Below are positions 43,759-52,719 of a DNA stretch of 64,000 nucleotides, piece after piece. The notes under the pieces were generated by a model. That model had not been told where the DNA came from, ran no database searches, and saw only the letters and a program-made list of their open reading frames with translations. Numbering within the stretch: the stretch's first letter is position 1; each line of letters begins with the position of its first letter. Made by a program: the position numbers and the translations under genes. Origin of the DNA: DASPNM01 sp035626515 (lineage in GTDB: Bacteria; Bacteroidota; Bacteroidia; Chitinophagales; Chitinophagaceae); contig DASPNM010000017.1 in the NCBI GenBank assembly GCA_035626515.1, positions 105,369 to 169,368 on the forward strand. Direction: 5' to 3'.

Positions 43759-46700
43759 AACGGGGGATTTTGGATGATGGGTAAACGAATGATGAACTCG
43801 CTTCCTTTCCCCTCTTCCGTATGCACCTGCAACTCGCCCCCGTGCCCTTTCGTTACAATGTCGTAACTGAGACTGAGGCCGAGCCCCGTGCCCTGGCCCG
43901 TAGGCTTGGTGGTGAAGAACGGCTGGAAAATCTTCCCGACAGCTTCCCGGGGAATTCCATCCCCATTGTCCCGCACACGAATCTCGATCTTATCGGCGTG
44001 GCGTTTGGTGCTCACCGTCACGGCAGGATCATAACCGTTAGGCTGGAGCTTTTTCTTTTGCGTGACAGCGTAGAAAGCATTGTTGATCAGGTTGAGAATC
44101 ACCCGTCCAATGTCCTGCGCTACCAGGTTCACCTTTTCCATGGTTTCATCCAGCTCGGTCTCGAATTTCGCCTGGAACGATTTGTCCTTGGCGCGAAAAC
44201 CGTGAAATGCCAGTCGCAGGTATTCATCAGCCAGCGCGTTCACATCTGTCGGCTCCTTGTGTCCGGTGCTGCTGCGGCTGTGCTGCAACATGCTCTTCAC
44301 GATCGCGTCCGCGCGTTTTCCGTGGAGGTTGATCTTTTCAAGGTTTTGCCGCAGGTCCGAAGCGATGGCTTCCGCCTCTGCCTGGTTTCCCTTCCTTAGC
44401 TCCTCGTTCATTTCCCCGATGAGCTCGTTGCTCACTTCAGCGAAATTGTTCACAAAGTTGAGCGGGTTCTGGATCTCGTGGGCAATGCCCGCGGTCAGTT
44501 CGCCCAGCGAAGCCATCTTCTCCGACTGTATCAGCTGGCGCTGGGTTGCCTGCAACTCCGCCAGGGCCGTCTCGGCGCGCTGCTTTTCCTGCTTTAGCCG
44601 CTGCAGGTCGAGCCTCGCCTGCGTTAGGTCGCGAAAACGGGAGTAAGCTAGAGAGAAAACCGATGCAGCACGTTGCAGCATCCGCCAGCTCTCCACAGAA
44701 ATATCACCTGGTGCTGCAGCCCCAATCGCGCCATGCGAAAATTTATAAAGATGATAGGTCCTGTCAGGAACGTTTTCGCCATAGAAACCCGAAAGCACCG
44801 GCGACTGGCGGCAACAATACCCGATCCATTCTTTTCGTTCTGCCCCCTGCATGCGAATCGAAATTTGTTTTTCGTCCGATTGAAAGAACTGTTGCATTTG
44901 TCGCCCTACCGAGGTTCCCTGCATGTTCACTGCGAATTGATCGGCGATCATTCGTTTCGCCGATTCGTTCCCATCGCGTATCGCGTACCAGCACTCAACC
45001 AGCCCGGGTTGTTCGGCTTCAATAAAAATGCTGCAGGTCTCGAGCTCTTCTACGCCGAGCAATCCCATTTCATGCCGCAGCACGCCCGCCACCTCGCGCA
45101 GCTCTTCTGGTTCCTGCATGGCGAGGGCCCTTGCACGCACCCGCTCCAGCGTGGCCTCAATCTGCGCTTCGCGCGCCTGCGCTTCCGCTTTTTGAATATC
45201 GAGGAATCGTTTGTAAGTAAGATTAAAAACGCCTGCGAAGCGCCGAATCACGCGAGTCGCCTCATCGGTGAAGGGTGAATTACAAAAGGCAAACAAGCCT
45301 CCGTACTCAAACAACGCCACATAATAATACTGGCGTTCCACAGACGCGGGCGAAAGGCGAAGCTCGGATTGCGGAAGATGAAAATTCGTATGAACCAGTG
45401 CGTTGTAATAGCGGGCCATGTCCTCGCCTTCCAGTACGTAGGAGTACTCCTGCTTCCCATCGCACCACGCTTCAAAGGCGCCGGTAAGCAATGGATGAAT
45501 GTCGAAAGATTCATCGCCCGACACCTGCACGATGGGACCTTCCGAGGTAATAGTCGTGACCCAAACCTCGGCGTGACGAGTGGCGCGGTTCATAATGCCG
45601 ATGCCGCACCGCATCACATTCAGATTTAGTCTCGCCAGCTCCTCGAACACCACGGAAACTGCGGCATTCAGATCGGAGCTCCGGTGCATCGCCATCGCCT
45701 TGGCCCGAACGCGTTCCAGCCCCACTTCGATCTGCGCCTCCCGCGCCTGCGCCTCAGCCTGCTCCACATCCACAAAGCGTCGATAAGCCAGTTCGAAGAC
45801 GTTGCGAAAACGGCGAAGCAGGCCGACGCCCGTCTCGTCGAGCGGGCTATAGGTAGAGATACCGAGCGCCCCCCCGCCAATGGAATAGAAATAATAATGT
45901 ACCGACGCTGAGTCAGCCAGATTAGGATCCACGAACTGTCCCGCTTCCTCCTGATAGCGCATCCAATCTTTTAGCTTCCTGCCACGAAATTCCCGGGAGA
46001 AAAATCCTTCCGGGTCTTTTTGCATGGTCTCCACGAAAGACCTGACATCCTCTTGTTCTTCGTATGCCACCTCGGTGATGATCGTCTTATCGTGGGGAGG
46101 GAAATATTCGTAATTGAGGTAAATGCCACGGGCTTCGTAGAAAATGGCTGTCTGCACGTTGCGGATCCCGGCCACGCCGAGCAGGGAAAGCTGCGTGGCT
46201 ACGGCGCGGCAGATATCCAGCATGTCCACGCGCGCCCGCATGCCCATGGCCACTTTGCGCACCCGTTCGAGCGCCGCTTCGATCTCCAGCTCGCGGTTCT
46301 TCACCTGCACGTCTTGCGTTTTCCCGGCAAGGAGGTGCTGCAGCTCGAGGTTCTTCTTCTTCAGCTGCTCGATTGGAAGCGCCTGTCCCTCGGGCGTAAT
46401 CGCATCAGGGATCGAGCCGTGAAAATGCAGGACGGTCCATTTCTGATCCTCGTATGCAAGCACCGTGGAAAGGCGGATAGTGAAACTGCCTTCATCTGCG
46501 GTGAAATCGATATTCTCGCAAATCAACGCGGCGTTGTCTTTCACGAAGTAAGTTTCGTATTCCGCCCGCCGCCGGATCGATGGCTGATGCCCTTCCAGCT
46601 CTACCCGTTGTCTTTCCAGTACCAACTTCAGTCCCTTGTAGCCATAAATGATCTCATCCGCGGCGGAACCGATTGCCATGAACTGCCTGCTTACAAGCCC

Positions 46701-46790
46701 GCGCAACCTGCTTATCGGGTCGCCCAGGAGCGCAACCCGGATCACGGTCTCGTACACAGCATGCAGCAGTTCCTGTTTTCTGGCATTCAT
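43755..46790 (-). CDS. Cytosolic histidine kinase with NTF2-like and three GAF-like repeats
   Basis: 1011 residues, no signal or transmembrane segment. Residues 1-145 look like an NTF2/SnoaL-type cone (FMAIGSAADEIIYGYKG, WTVLHFHGSIPD). Three GAF-like sensor units follow, each introduced by a repeated helix (ALERVRKVAMGMRARVDML, GLERVRAKAMAMHRSSDL, TLERVRARALAMQEPEEL), then the HisKA/HATPase core with His near 770. Internal repeats show duplication of the sensor module. Ligands unknown; the input should be intracellular. Confidence 0.9.
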   Translation of the reverse strand: MNARKQELLHAVYETVIRVALLGDPISRLRGLVSRQFMAIGSAADEIIYGYKGLKLVLERQRVELEGHQPSIRRRAEYETYFVKDNAALICENIDFTADEGSFTIRLSTVLAYEDQKWTVLHFHGSIPDAITPEGQALPIEQLKKKNLELQHLLAGKTQDVQVKNRELEIEAALERVRKVAMGMRARVDMLDICRAVATQLSLLGVAGIRNVQTAIFYEARGIYLNYEYFPPHDKTIITEVAYEEQEDVRSFVETMQKDPEGFFSREFRGRKLKDWMRYQEEAGQFVDPNLADSASVHYYFYSIGGGALGISTYSPLDETGVGLLRRFRNVFELAYRRFVDVEQAEAQAREAQIEVGLERVRAKAMAMHRSSDLNAAVSVVFEELARLNLNVMRCGIGIMNRATRHAEVWVTTITSEGPIVQVSGDESFDIHPLLTGAFEAWCDGKQEYSYVLEGEDMARYYNALVHTNFHLPQSELRLSPASVERQYYYVALFEYGGLFAFCNSPFTDEATRVIRRFAGVFNLTYKRFLDIQKAEAQAREAQIEATLERVRARALAMQEPEELREVAGVLRHEMGLLGVEELETCSIFIEAEQPGLVECWYAIRDGNESAKRMIADQFAVNMQGTSVGRQMQQFFQSDEKQISIRMQGAERKEWIGYCCRQSPVLSGFYGENVPDRTYHLYKFSHGAIGAAAPGDISVESWRMLQRAASVFSLAYSRFRDLTQARLDLQRLKQEKQRAETALAELQATQRQLIQSEKMASLGELTAGIAHEIQNPLNFVNNFAEVSNELIGEMNEELRKGNQAEAEAIASDLRQNLEKINLHGKRADAIVKSMLQHSRSSTGHKEPTDVNALADEYLRLAFHGFRAKDKSFQAKFETELDETMEKVNLVAQDIGRVILNLINNAFYAVTQKKKLQPNGYDPAVTVSTKRHADKIEIRVRDNGDGIPREAVGKIFQPFFTTKPTGQGTGLGLSLSYDIVTKGHGGELQVHTEEGKGSEFIIRLPIIQNPPL

Positions 46791-46814
46791 TCAGGTGGTT
46801 TGAAGGCAGGATTC

Positions 46815-48860
46815 TCAACCCGCCGGCAGCACAACAATAAACTCGGATCCCTCATTCTCGCGCGTCTCCACTTTCATCTCACCCCCGTGTCCTTTAGTGA
46901 CGATGTCGTAACTCAGCGAAAGCCCGAGCCCCGTTCCTACGCCGCTGGGCTTGGTGGTGAAAAATGGCTGAAAGATCTTGTCGAGCGCTTTCCTGGGTAC
47001 CCCGTTGCCGTTGTCGCGAACGCGCAGCTCCACTTTACCATTCAACCGGCGCGTGCTCACCGTCACCGCAGGCTCAAATCCTTCGCGCACCTGCGCTTTC
47101 TTTTCATTCACCGCGTAAAACGCATTGTTTACGAGGTTCAGGATCACGCGCCCAATATCCTGCGAAACCACTTCAACTTTTCCCAGGTTCGGATCAAGCT
47201 CGGTTTCAAATTTCGCGTTGAAGGATTTGTCCTTCGCACGAAGTCCGTGGTAGGCCAGCCGCACGTATTCCTCCACGAGCGCGTTCAGATCGGTTGGTTC
47301 CTTTTTGCCAGAGCTCACGCGGCTGTGTTGCAGCATGCTTTTTACAATTGCATCGGCGCGCTTGCCGTGGTGGTTGACCTTTCGCTGATTTTCTTTTAGG
47401 TTCTCTGCGATGGCCAGCGCCTGCTCCCGGTTTCCGGCCTCAAGCTCCTCTTTCAGCTCCTCAACGAGCTCCACGTTCAGCTCGGAAAAATTGTTCACGA
47501 AATTCAGCGGGTTCTGGATCTCGTGCGCGATGCCCGCCGTCATCTCCCCGAGGGAGGCCATTTTTTCGGACTGTATAAGCTGGTTCTGCGTCGTTTGCAA
47601 TGTGGAAAGTGCGTCCTCGAGCTCGGCCTTTTGCCGCGAAAGCAGGATGTTGGCAGTCTTCCTTTGCGTGCTGCTGCGGTAGAGAATGATCGCAACAAAC
47701 ACAAAGATCCCGAGCCCGGCCAGCAGGATATAGGTCCGGAACTTGTTTCGCTGCTCGGCCTTGGCCGCCTCGATCTGCTGCTGCCGCTGTATTTCGTCAA
47801 ACTCAATGTTCTGGAATTCCTGTGCCTTTTTTGAATTGAACAGGCTGTCGTTGATCTTGATGATTAGTGACTGGTATTTTACCGTGCTGTCGTTGTTGCC
47901 TTTCATCTTATAATAGTCCGCAAGCGCCGTATAGGACCGCAACAGCAGGTCCGGAGCTCCCAAATAATACGCCACCGGCAAACCGGCGTTGATGTAGTAA
48001 AGAGTGGAATCGGTATTTCCCATGTTCTTGCTCAAGTCTGCCAGGGCGAGATTGGTCGCCACCACGCCGCGGTAATAGGCCTGTCGCTGGCTTTCGATGA
48101 GGGCCTCCCGGTAATACTTAATCGCGGCCTGGTGGTCGCCCATGGCGGCGTAAACACGGGCCATGTTCAGCAGCAGGCTGCCCAGGTACCGCTTGAAGCC
48201 GGATTTCAGGGCCTGCTCATAAGCGGTGTGTATGCTCATCAGGGCGGAATCGGGTTTCTTAAGGTTGAGATACACGCGAGCCATGGTCATGTTGATGATA
48301 CTCTGCAGGGCAACATTCCCCGATTCCTGAGCGTGCTTTCTTGCCAGCAGGTGCTGCACCAGCGCCTGCTCGTAATTATTTGAATTGGCATACAGCACTC
48401 CCAGGATCTGCAGCGTAAAGCCGATCTCGCTCAGACGCTGGGCGTGCGCCGAACCGCTTCGATAAACCAGGGCATCGTCTCCGAAAAAATTACCGACCAG
48501 TACTTTTCGCTCGCTTTTGGGATCTTCCAGAATAGCCAATGCCGACAAAAGCATCTGAAGCGAACGCGGATAATTACCGCGATTCAATTGCGCATAACCC
48601 ATCTCTCTTATCGCACCTCCCTCGTCCAGCCGGAACTGCATTTTCCTCGCCAGGTGGAGGGCCTTGTCCGCATACACGTACGCACTGTCGGGATTGACCT
48701 CTGAGTAAGTCCTCGCAATGTTTCGGTACAACACGAGCCTCGTGGTGTCACTCCTGCTAACGTTTGCAACCCGCAGCAGGCTGTCGATGTAGGACTGCTG
48801 CGCAACAGCAAGCAGCGAAGTCGCGATGAATGCCAGGCAGGCCGCAATTCGTTTTTTCAT
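46815..48860 (-). CDS. Histidine kinase with secreted TPR sensor (first of the cluster)
   Basis: 681 residues. Signal peptide (FIATSLLAVAQ), periplasmic TPR repeats (LNRGNYPRSLQMLLSALAI, YRGVVATNLALADLSKNM), one transmembrane helix (YILLAGLGIFVFVAIILY), coiled coil, H-box His near 446 (LGEMTAGIAHEIQNPLNFV), N box LNLVNNAFYAV and DNGNGVP. First gene of the seven-gene signalling run, 24 bp before the next kinase. No TAnnTTTG element is visible just upstream. Confidence 0.92.
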   Translation of the reverse strand: MKKRIAACLAFIATSLLAVAQQSYIDSLLRVANVSRSDTTRLVLYRNIARTYSEVNPDSAYVYADKALHLARKMQFRLDEGGAIREMGYAQLNRGNYPRSLQMLLSALAILEDPKSERKVLVGNFFGDDALVYRSGSAHAQRLSEIGFTLQILGVLYANSNNYEQALVQHLLARKHAQESGNVALQSIINMTMARVYLNLKKPDSALMSIHTAYEQALKSGFKRYLGSLLLNMARVYAAMGDHQAAIKYYREALIESQRQAYYRGVVATNLALADLSKNMGNTDSTLYYINAGLPVAYYLGAPDLLLRSYTALADYYKMKGNNDSTVKYQSLIIKINDSLFNSKKAQEFQNIEFDEIQRQQQIEAAKAEQRNKFRTYILLAGLGIFVFVAIILYRSSTQRKTANILLSRQKAELEDALSTLQTTQNQLIQSEKMASLGEMTAGIAHEIQNPLNFVNNFSELNVELVEELKEELEAGNREQALAIAENLKENQRKVNHHGKRADAIVKSMLQHSRVSSGKKEPTDLNALVEEYVRLAYHGLRAKDKSFNAKFETELDPNLGKVEVVSQDIGRVILNLVNNAFYAVNEKKAQVREGFEPAVTVSTRRLNGKVELRVRDNGNGVPRKALDKIFQPFFTTKPSGVGTGLGLSLSYDIVTKGHGGEMKVETRENEGSEFIVVLPAG

Positions 48861-48937
48861 TGGTTCAAATTGTTATGATACGGTTTTTTCAGCCGGCTAC
48901 AGGATTAAACCGGTCGCTGTTATAAAGCGCCAGGGTC

Positions 48938-50491
48938 TCAACATTCTTTCTCAAGCACAGAAACAATCTTATCATAAAACTGCCGGGCCCGCTGCGAAGA
49001 ACTCCCGATGCAGACGACTCCAAGCTTCCCATATTGTGACAATGCCCCGATCAGGTGAAACATCACCCCCTCCTGGGAGGTGCCGTCGTAATGTATATCA
49101 TTCATCATCGCGATGTCGATCAGATCATGCGGCGTGAGCCCCAGATATTTCGGGCTTTGCAGGTTATCCGAACAAAAATAATAGCGTACCAGGTGCCCCT
49201 TGGAAGTGTAATACTTTCCTTCTTCCGCATTGTATCGCCCGTCGGTAAGGAACTGCAGCATGAGGAAAGGATGCGTCGTTCCCCCCTTGCGAAGATTGAT
49301 TTCGATGGGATAATGTTTCCACCCCTCCTTTTCTTTCACCGAAATGAAGTCCACGGCAAAACGGCCGAGGACTCCTTTTTCGCGGAGGGCTTCGGCGACC
49401 GTAAGTCCGATGTTTCCCAGCCCGCTTGCGTATTCTGTGGACGCCGGGAAGTGCGCCCCGACATAAACCTGGCCGCTTTCCCCTCCCAGTTCCTGATCGT
49501 GAGTGGAAATAATTTCGGAATGACCGGACGGGGTGATCCGGCATTGCACCGAGGGAGAACGTTTCAGGTGTCCTTCGACAAATTCCTCCACGATTCCTCC
49601 CATCGCGGAGTACTTGTCGAAAAAATCCTGCAGCTTCATGTCTTCGGCCACCGGCCGGAGGGAATCCAGGTGGTCGGCCACCCATCGCCGCGGATCGGAA
49701 CCGTTGCAACCTTCAAAAGAAAAAACGGCATTTCCATCGCCGGAGAATCCGTCGTTGATCTTAACCACCGCCTTTCGCAATTGCGGAACCCGGGATTTCA
49801 GTTCCGCCAGCGCCTCTTTGATGTCGTCGCGGGTGTGCAGGTCTTCGGAGCCTGCGGGAACATGGAGTCCGCAGGCGCGAAACAATTTCCTTCCTTCGCT
49901 TTTGGTTCCTGCGGAATAAAGGTCCGGATCGCAACCGTAAATGGGAATCCCCAGGCGCACTGCAAGCATGCGTTCGAGTGCCGTGACGTTGAAGCAGGAC
50001 AGGTGCGCCTCGTGCCCGTCGGGGATGAGTTCGCTGATCCGCTGGATCAGCCTCGGCCGCTCGAGGATTTTTTGCGTCAGGGGTTTTGGAGAAGAGTCGT
50101 GACAACTCAACAAGTTCAGCCTGCGCATGGCATGATAACCCGTTACGCCGGGAAGCATGTGCAGGTAGTAGTCGATGATCACCGGGTCGATCGTTTCGCT
50201 GGTCACGTAGACCACATGCGTTCGCGGCATGCGCAGCAGCATGAGCATGCAAAGAAGTCTCTCTTCATAATGATTGATGCCGCGGATTTTGGCAAGGATC
50301 TCCTGGTCCATCGTCAGCGAGGGAACGATCACCACGGTGCGGGAGGCCAGCTTATTCGGGAAAATATGAGCATACTGTTTCGGGAAGCGGGCCTGCAGCT
50401 TTTTGAAGATCAGCGCCTCGGCCTCCGATCCGGGCGGCGGGAAGCCGTCGTGCCCCACCCGGCGCAGGCTGATGTGTTCCACTTCCGACAT
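48938..50491 (-). CDS. ATP-grasp peptide ligase, PGM1-like
   Basis: 517 residues from ATG 50491 (MSEVEHIS); the open frame to 50518 begins with TTG inside a small hairpin. The N-terminal half matches the pre-ATP-grasp region of PGM1-like ligases (VPSLTMDQEILAKIRGINHY, YLHMLPGVTGYHAMRRLNLL, FNVTALERMLAVRLGIPIYG); the C-terminal half is ATP-grasp (AVVKINDGFSGDGNA, YPIEINLRKGGT). PGM1 couples a carboxylate to a peptide amine in pheganomycin synthesis; the substrate here is unknown. It is 77 bp upstream of the kinase cluster on the same strand. Confidence 0.82.
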   Translation of the reverse strand: MSEVEHISLRRVGHDGFPPPGSEAEALIFKKLQARFPKQYAHIFPNKLASRTVVIVPSLTMDQEILAKIRGINHYEERLLCMLMLLRMPRTHVVYVTSETIDPVIIDYYLHMLPGVTGYHAMRRLNLLSCHDSSPKPLTQKILERPRLIQRISELIPDGHEAHLSCFNVTALERMLAVRLGIPIYGCDPDLYSAGTKSEGRKLFRACGLHVPAGSEDLHTRDDIKEALAELKSRVPQLRKAVVKINDGFSGDGNAVFSFEGCNGSDPRRWVADHLDSLRPVAEDMKLQDFFDKYSAMGGIVEEFVEGHLKRSPSVQCRITPSGHSEIISTHDQELGGESGQVYVGAHFPASTEYASGLGNIGLTVAEALREKGVLGRFAVDFISVKEKEGWKHYPIEINLRKGGTTHPFLMLQFLTDGRYNAEEGKYYTSKGHLVRYYFCSDNLQSPKYLGLTPHDLIDIAMMNDIHYDGTSQEGVMFHLIGALSQYGKLGVVCIGSSSQRARQFYDKIVSVLEKEC

Positions 50492-50571
50492 GCAGTAAGT
50501 TCGATTGTAGTCGAACAAGTTACAAATTCTTTGTCATCACCTCCAACTCCTCACTTGTCTACTTCTGACTA

Positions 50572-50684
50572 GAAGCTATCTCAAAAGTCCTTTAAAATGT
50601 ATCTTTTCATTTTTGGATGGCTCTTTCAAAGGAAAACGGAAATTCCGTTTAAACCGGTTGCAATTCGACTTTTGAGATAAGTTC
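50572..50684. mobile_element. 113-bp MITE-like element
   Basis: Terminal inverted repeats of 18 bp with two mismatches (GAAGCTATCTCAAAAGTC and GACTTTTGAGATAAGTTC; inner 13 bp perfect) are flanked by TA on both sides, as if a TA target had been duplicated. The interior has a perfect AAACGGAA/TTCCGTTT hairpin and no ORF. It sits in a degenerate heptamer-repeat zone between anmK and the ligase gene. Confidence 0.6.
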
Positions 50685-50704
50685 TACTCCCGACTAACGA
50701 CTGC
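50684..50704 (-). repeat. Heptamer repeat at the anmK stop
   Basis: On the reverse strand anmK ends AGCAGTCGTTAG, followed by TCGGGAGTAG. The repeat supplies the last codons (SSR) and the stop. A second degenerate copy, GTCTACTTCTGACTA (50557-50571), lies left of the MITE-like element. Confidence 0.55.
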
Positions 50705-51782
50705 TCCAAACGGCACCGCCCACGCTGTCACGCGCAGCGCCCGTCACGCTGGAAAGCACGTTGTTTTCCTGTCGCCAGCGAAGCACGCCAATAAACGCCA
50801 TCACCATCGCCTCCTTGTAATTCACCAGCGAGACTCCCGGCACCACCAGTTCCACCCCGAGGTCCGCGAGCTGATCGCGGATGCGTTCCACCAGGAAACT
50901 GTTCAAGGCTCCTCCGCCTGTAGCCAGCATCCGCGCTTTTTGTTCTGGGAATAGCGGCTGCAGCGACGACACCGACCGGCGAAGCTGCGCCGCAATATGC
51001 TCCACATACGTCCGGAGACAATCATTGGTTGTGCAACCGGATTCGAGGATCATCGGGTAAACCACATCCGTCCCGAATTCGTTGGCGAGCGATTTGGGAT
51101 ATTTTCTGACGTAATAATCGAGTCCATTCAGCCTTTCGAGCAGCTCGTGATTCACCAACCCTTCGCGGGCAAGAGCCCCGTCCGGATCGAACTCCCTCCC
51201 TGTAGCCGCAGCCAGCAGATTCAATACCCGGTTCGCCGGGCTTACATCAAATGCAACGTACGGATCGGATGCCGCCGAAATGTTCGCAATGCCCCCCAGA
51301 TTCAGGAAATACCGGTAATCCCCGAGCAACATTCGTTCACCGATCGGTACAATCGGAGCGCCCTGCCCCCCGAGGGCCACATCTACTGCCCGAAGGTCGG
51401 TCACCACCGGCAGTCCCGTTTCCGCGGCTATAGCTGCGCCGTCACCGAGCTGCGCGGTCATCATGGTGCCCGGGGTATGAAATGTAGTATGTCCATGGGA
51501 TGCTATCAGCGCCACGCGAAAATTGAGATCGTGCTCCCCGATGAAATCGCTGACTTTTTTCCCCAGGTAATGCCCGTAGTCGGCATGCAGCTGCTGGTAT
51601 TCGAACGCCGAAAGCCTGGCGGCGTTGCGAAGCCGTTCTTTCCATTCCGATTCGTAAGGATAACAGGCAGCGTGCAAAATCTGGTATTCCCAGCTGCCCG
51701 CGTTTTCAGTGAATTCCACAAATGCAATGTCCAGCCCGTCCAGCGAGCTTCCGCTCATCAATCCGATCGCGCGGTATACCAT
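50694..51782 (-). CDS. anmK: Anhydro-N-acetylmuramic acid kinase
   Basis: 362 residues. Phosphorylates and opens 1,6-anhydro-MurNAc from peptidoglycan turnover, so that the sugar can be recycled. ASKHA-fold ATP motifs: GLMSGSSLDGLDIAFVEF at the N terminus, IASHGHTTFHTPG, VTDLRAVDVALGGQGAPIVP and the adenosine motif LATGGGALN. Divergent from upp. Confidence 0.95.
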   Translation of the reverse strand: MVYRAIGLMSGSSLDGLDIAFVEFTENAGSWEYQILHAACYPYESEWKERLRNAARLSAFEYQQLHADYGHYLGKKVSDFIGEHDLNFRVALIASHGHTTFHTPGTMMTAQLGDGAAIAAETGLPVVTDLRAVDVALGGQGAPIVPIGERMLLGDYRYFLNLGGIANISAASDPYVAFDVSPANRVLNLLAAATGREFDPDGALAREGLVNHELLERLNGLDYYVRKYPKSLANEFGTDVVYPMILESGCTTNDCLRTYVEHIAAQLRRSVSSLQPLFPEQKARMLATGGGALNSFLVERIRDQLADLGVELVVPGVSLVNYKEAMVMAFIGVLRWRQENNVLSSVTGAARDSVGGAVWSSR

Positions 51783-51876
51783 ATCCTGTTTTTTTCAGAT
51801 GCTGAAGTGGGTTTTCAATTCCCTCCACCCAGCCGTCATCATGAATAAATTATTTTTCAGGGTGCGGCAGGGAAAC

Positions 51877-51884
51877 TAGATTTG
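51877..51884 (+). promoter_or_regulatory. -7 element TAGATTTG of upp
   Basis: TAGATTTG matches TAnnTTTG, 41 bases before the upp ATG; a T-rich stretch (near 51850-51858) could act as the -33 element. Confidence 0.5.
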
Positions 51885-51885
51885 T

Positions 51886-51918
51886 TTCGAATTTCGGCCT
51901 TCGGATTTCGAATTTCAA
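51886..51918 (+). repeat. TTTCGAATTTCGG-type intergenic repeat upstream of upp
   Basis: Words TTCGAATTTCGG, TTCGGATTTCG and GAATTTC recur in the 40 bp before the upp start. It is a separate family from the heptamer arrays and lies within the upp leader. Confidence 0.5.
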
Positions 51919-51925
51919 AATTTTT

Positions 51926-52576
51926 ATGGTCATCAACCTGAGCGAGAAGCATTCCCTCATCAGCAACTGGATCGCGGAGATCAGGGATGTGTCGGTTCAG
52001 AACGACAGGCTCCGGTTTCGCAGAAACCTGGAACGGATCGGGGAAGCAGCCGCTTACGAGATCAGCAAAATGATCCCGTTCAGGGAACAGGAGATCCAGA
52101 CACCGCTCGGCATTGCCACGTGCCAGGTGCTTGGCGAACAACCCGTGCTGGCGGCCATTTTGCGGGCTGGGTTGCCGCTGCACCAGGGCTTGCTGAATTA
52201 TTTCGACCAGGCAGACAATGCCTTCATTTCCGCGTACCGCAAGCACAACAAGGATGGCAGCTTTGAGATCAGCCTGGATTATGTGTCGTGCCCCGACCTT
52301 GAAGAACGCATCCTTATCGTATCCGACCCCATGCTTGCCACTGGATCGTCGCTTGTAAAAACAATTCATTATCTCAAGGAAGAGGGCCGGCCGAAGGCGA
52401 TCCACATTGTGACTGCGATTGCCTGCACTGTTGGCATTGAGTACGTTCTCCGGGAAGAACCCTCCGTGACCATCTGGTGCGGTGCTATTGACGAAGAACT
52501 CACCGCCAAAGGTTACATCGTACCCGGCCTCGGCGACGCAGGCGATCTTGCCTACGGCCTCAAGCAGCAGATGTGA
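51926..52576 (+). CDS. upp: Uracil phosphoribosyltransferase
   Basis: 216 residues. Converts uracil and PRPP to UMP. PRPP loop is LIVSDPMLATGSSLVKTI, uracil site is near CGAIDEELTAKGYIVPGLGD, and the hood region ILRAGLPLHQGLLNYFDQ is typical of UPRTases. Length is normal. Confidence 0.95.
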   Translation: MVINLSEKHSLISNWIAEIRDVSVQNDRLRFRRNLERIGEAAAYEISKMIPFREQEIQTPLGIATCQVLGEQPVLAAILRAGLPLHQGLLNYFDQADNAFISAYRKHNKDGSFEISLDYVSCPDLEERILIVSDPMLATGSSLVKTIHYLKEEGRPKAIHIVTAIACTVGIEYVLREEPSVTIWCGAIDEELTAKGYIVPGLGDAGDLAYGLKQQM

Positions 52577-52719
52577 CGGCCCGGATTTGCTTTTTCCCGT
52601 CTGGAATTTTGTCGTATTTTTCCAATTCGTTTACCGGCCAACGTTCCCGGTTATTTATCCGATTTTGATTGAGAGACCCCGGAGAGGTGGTAAATCCCTA
52701 TAGAAACAAATCTTTTGTG

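Noticed and set aside
49055..50572. 505-codon open frame opposite the peptide ligase
   Set aside because: Antisense frame to a gene with clear ATP-grasp motifs; its translation has no recognisable family features.
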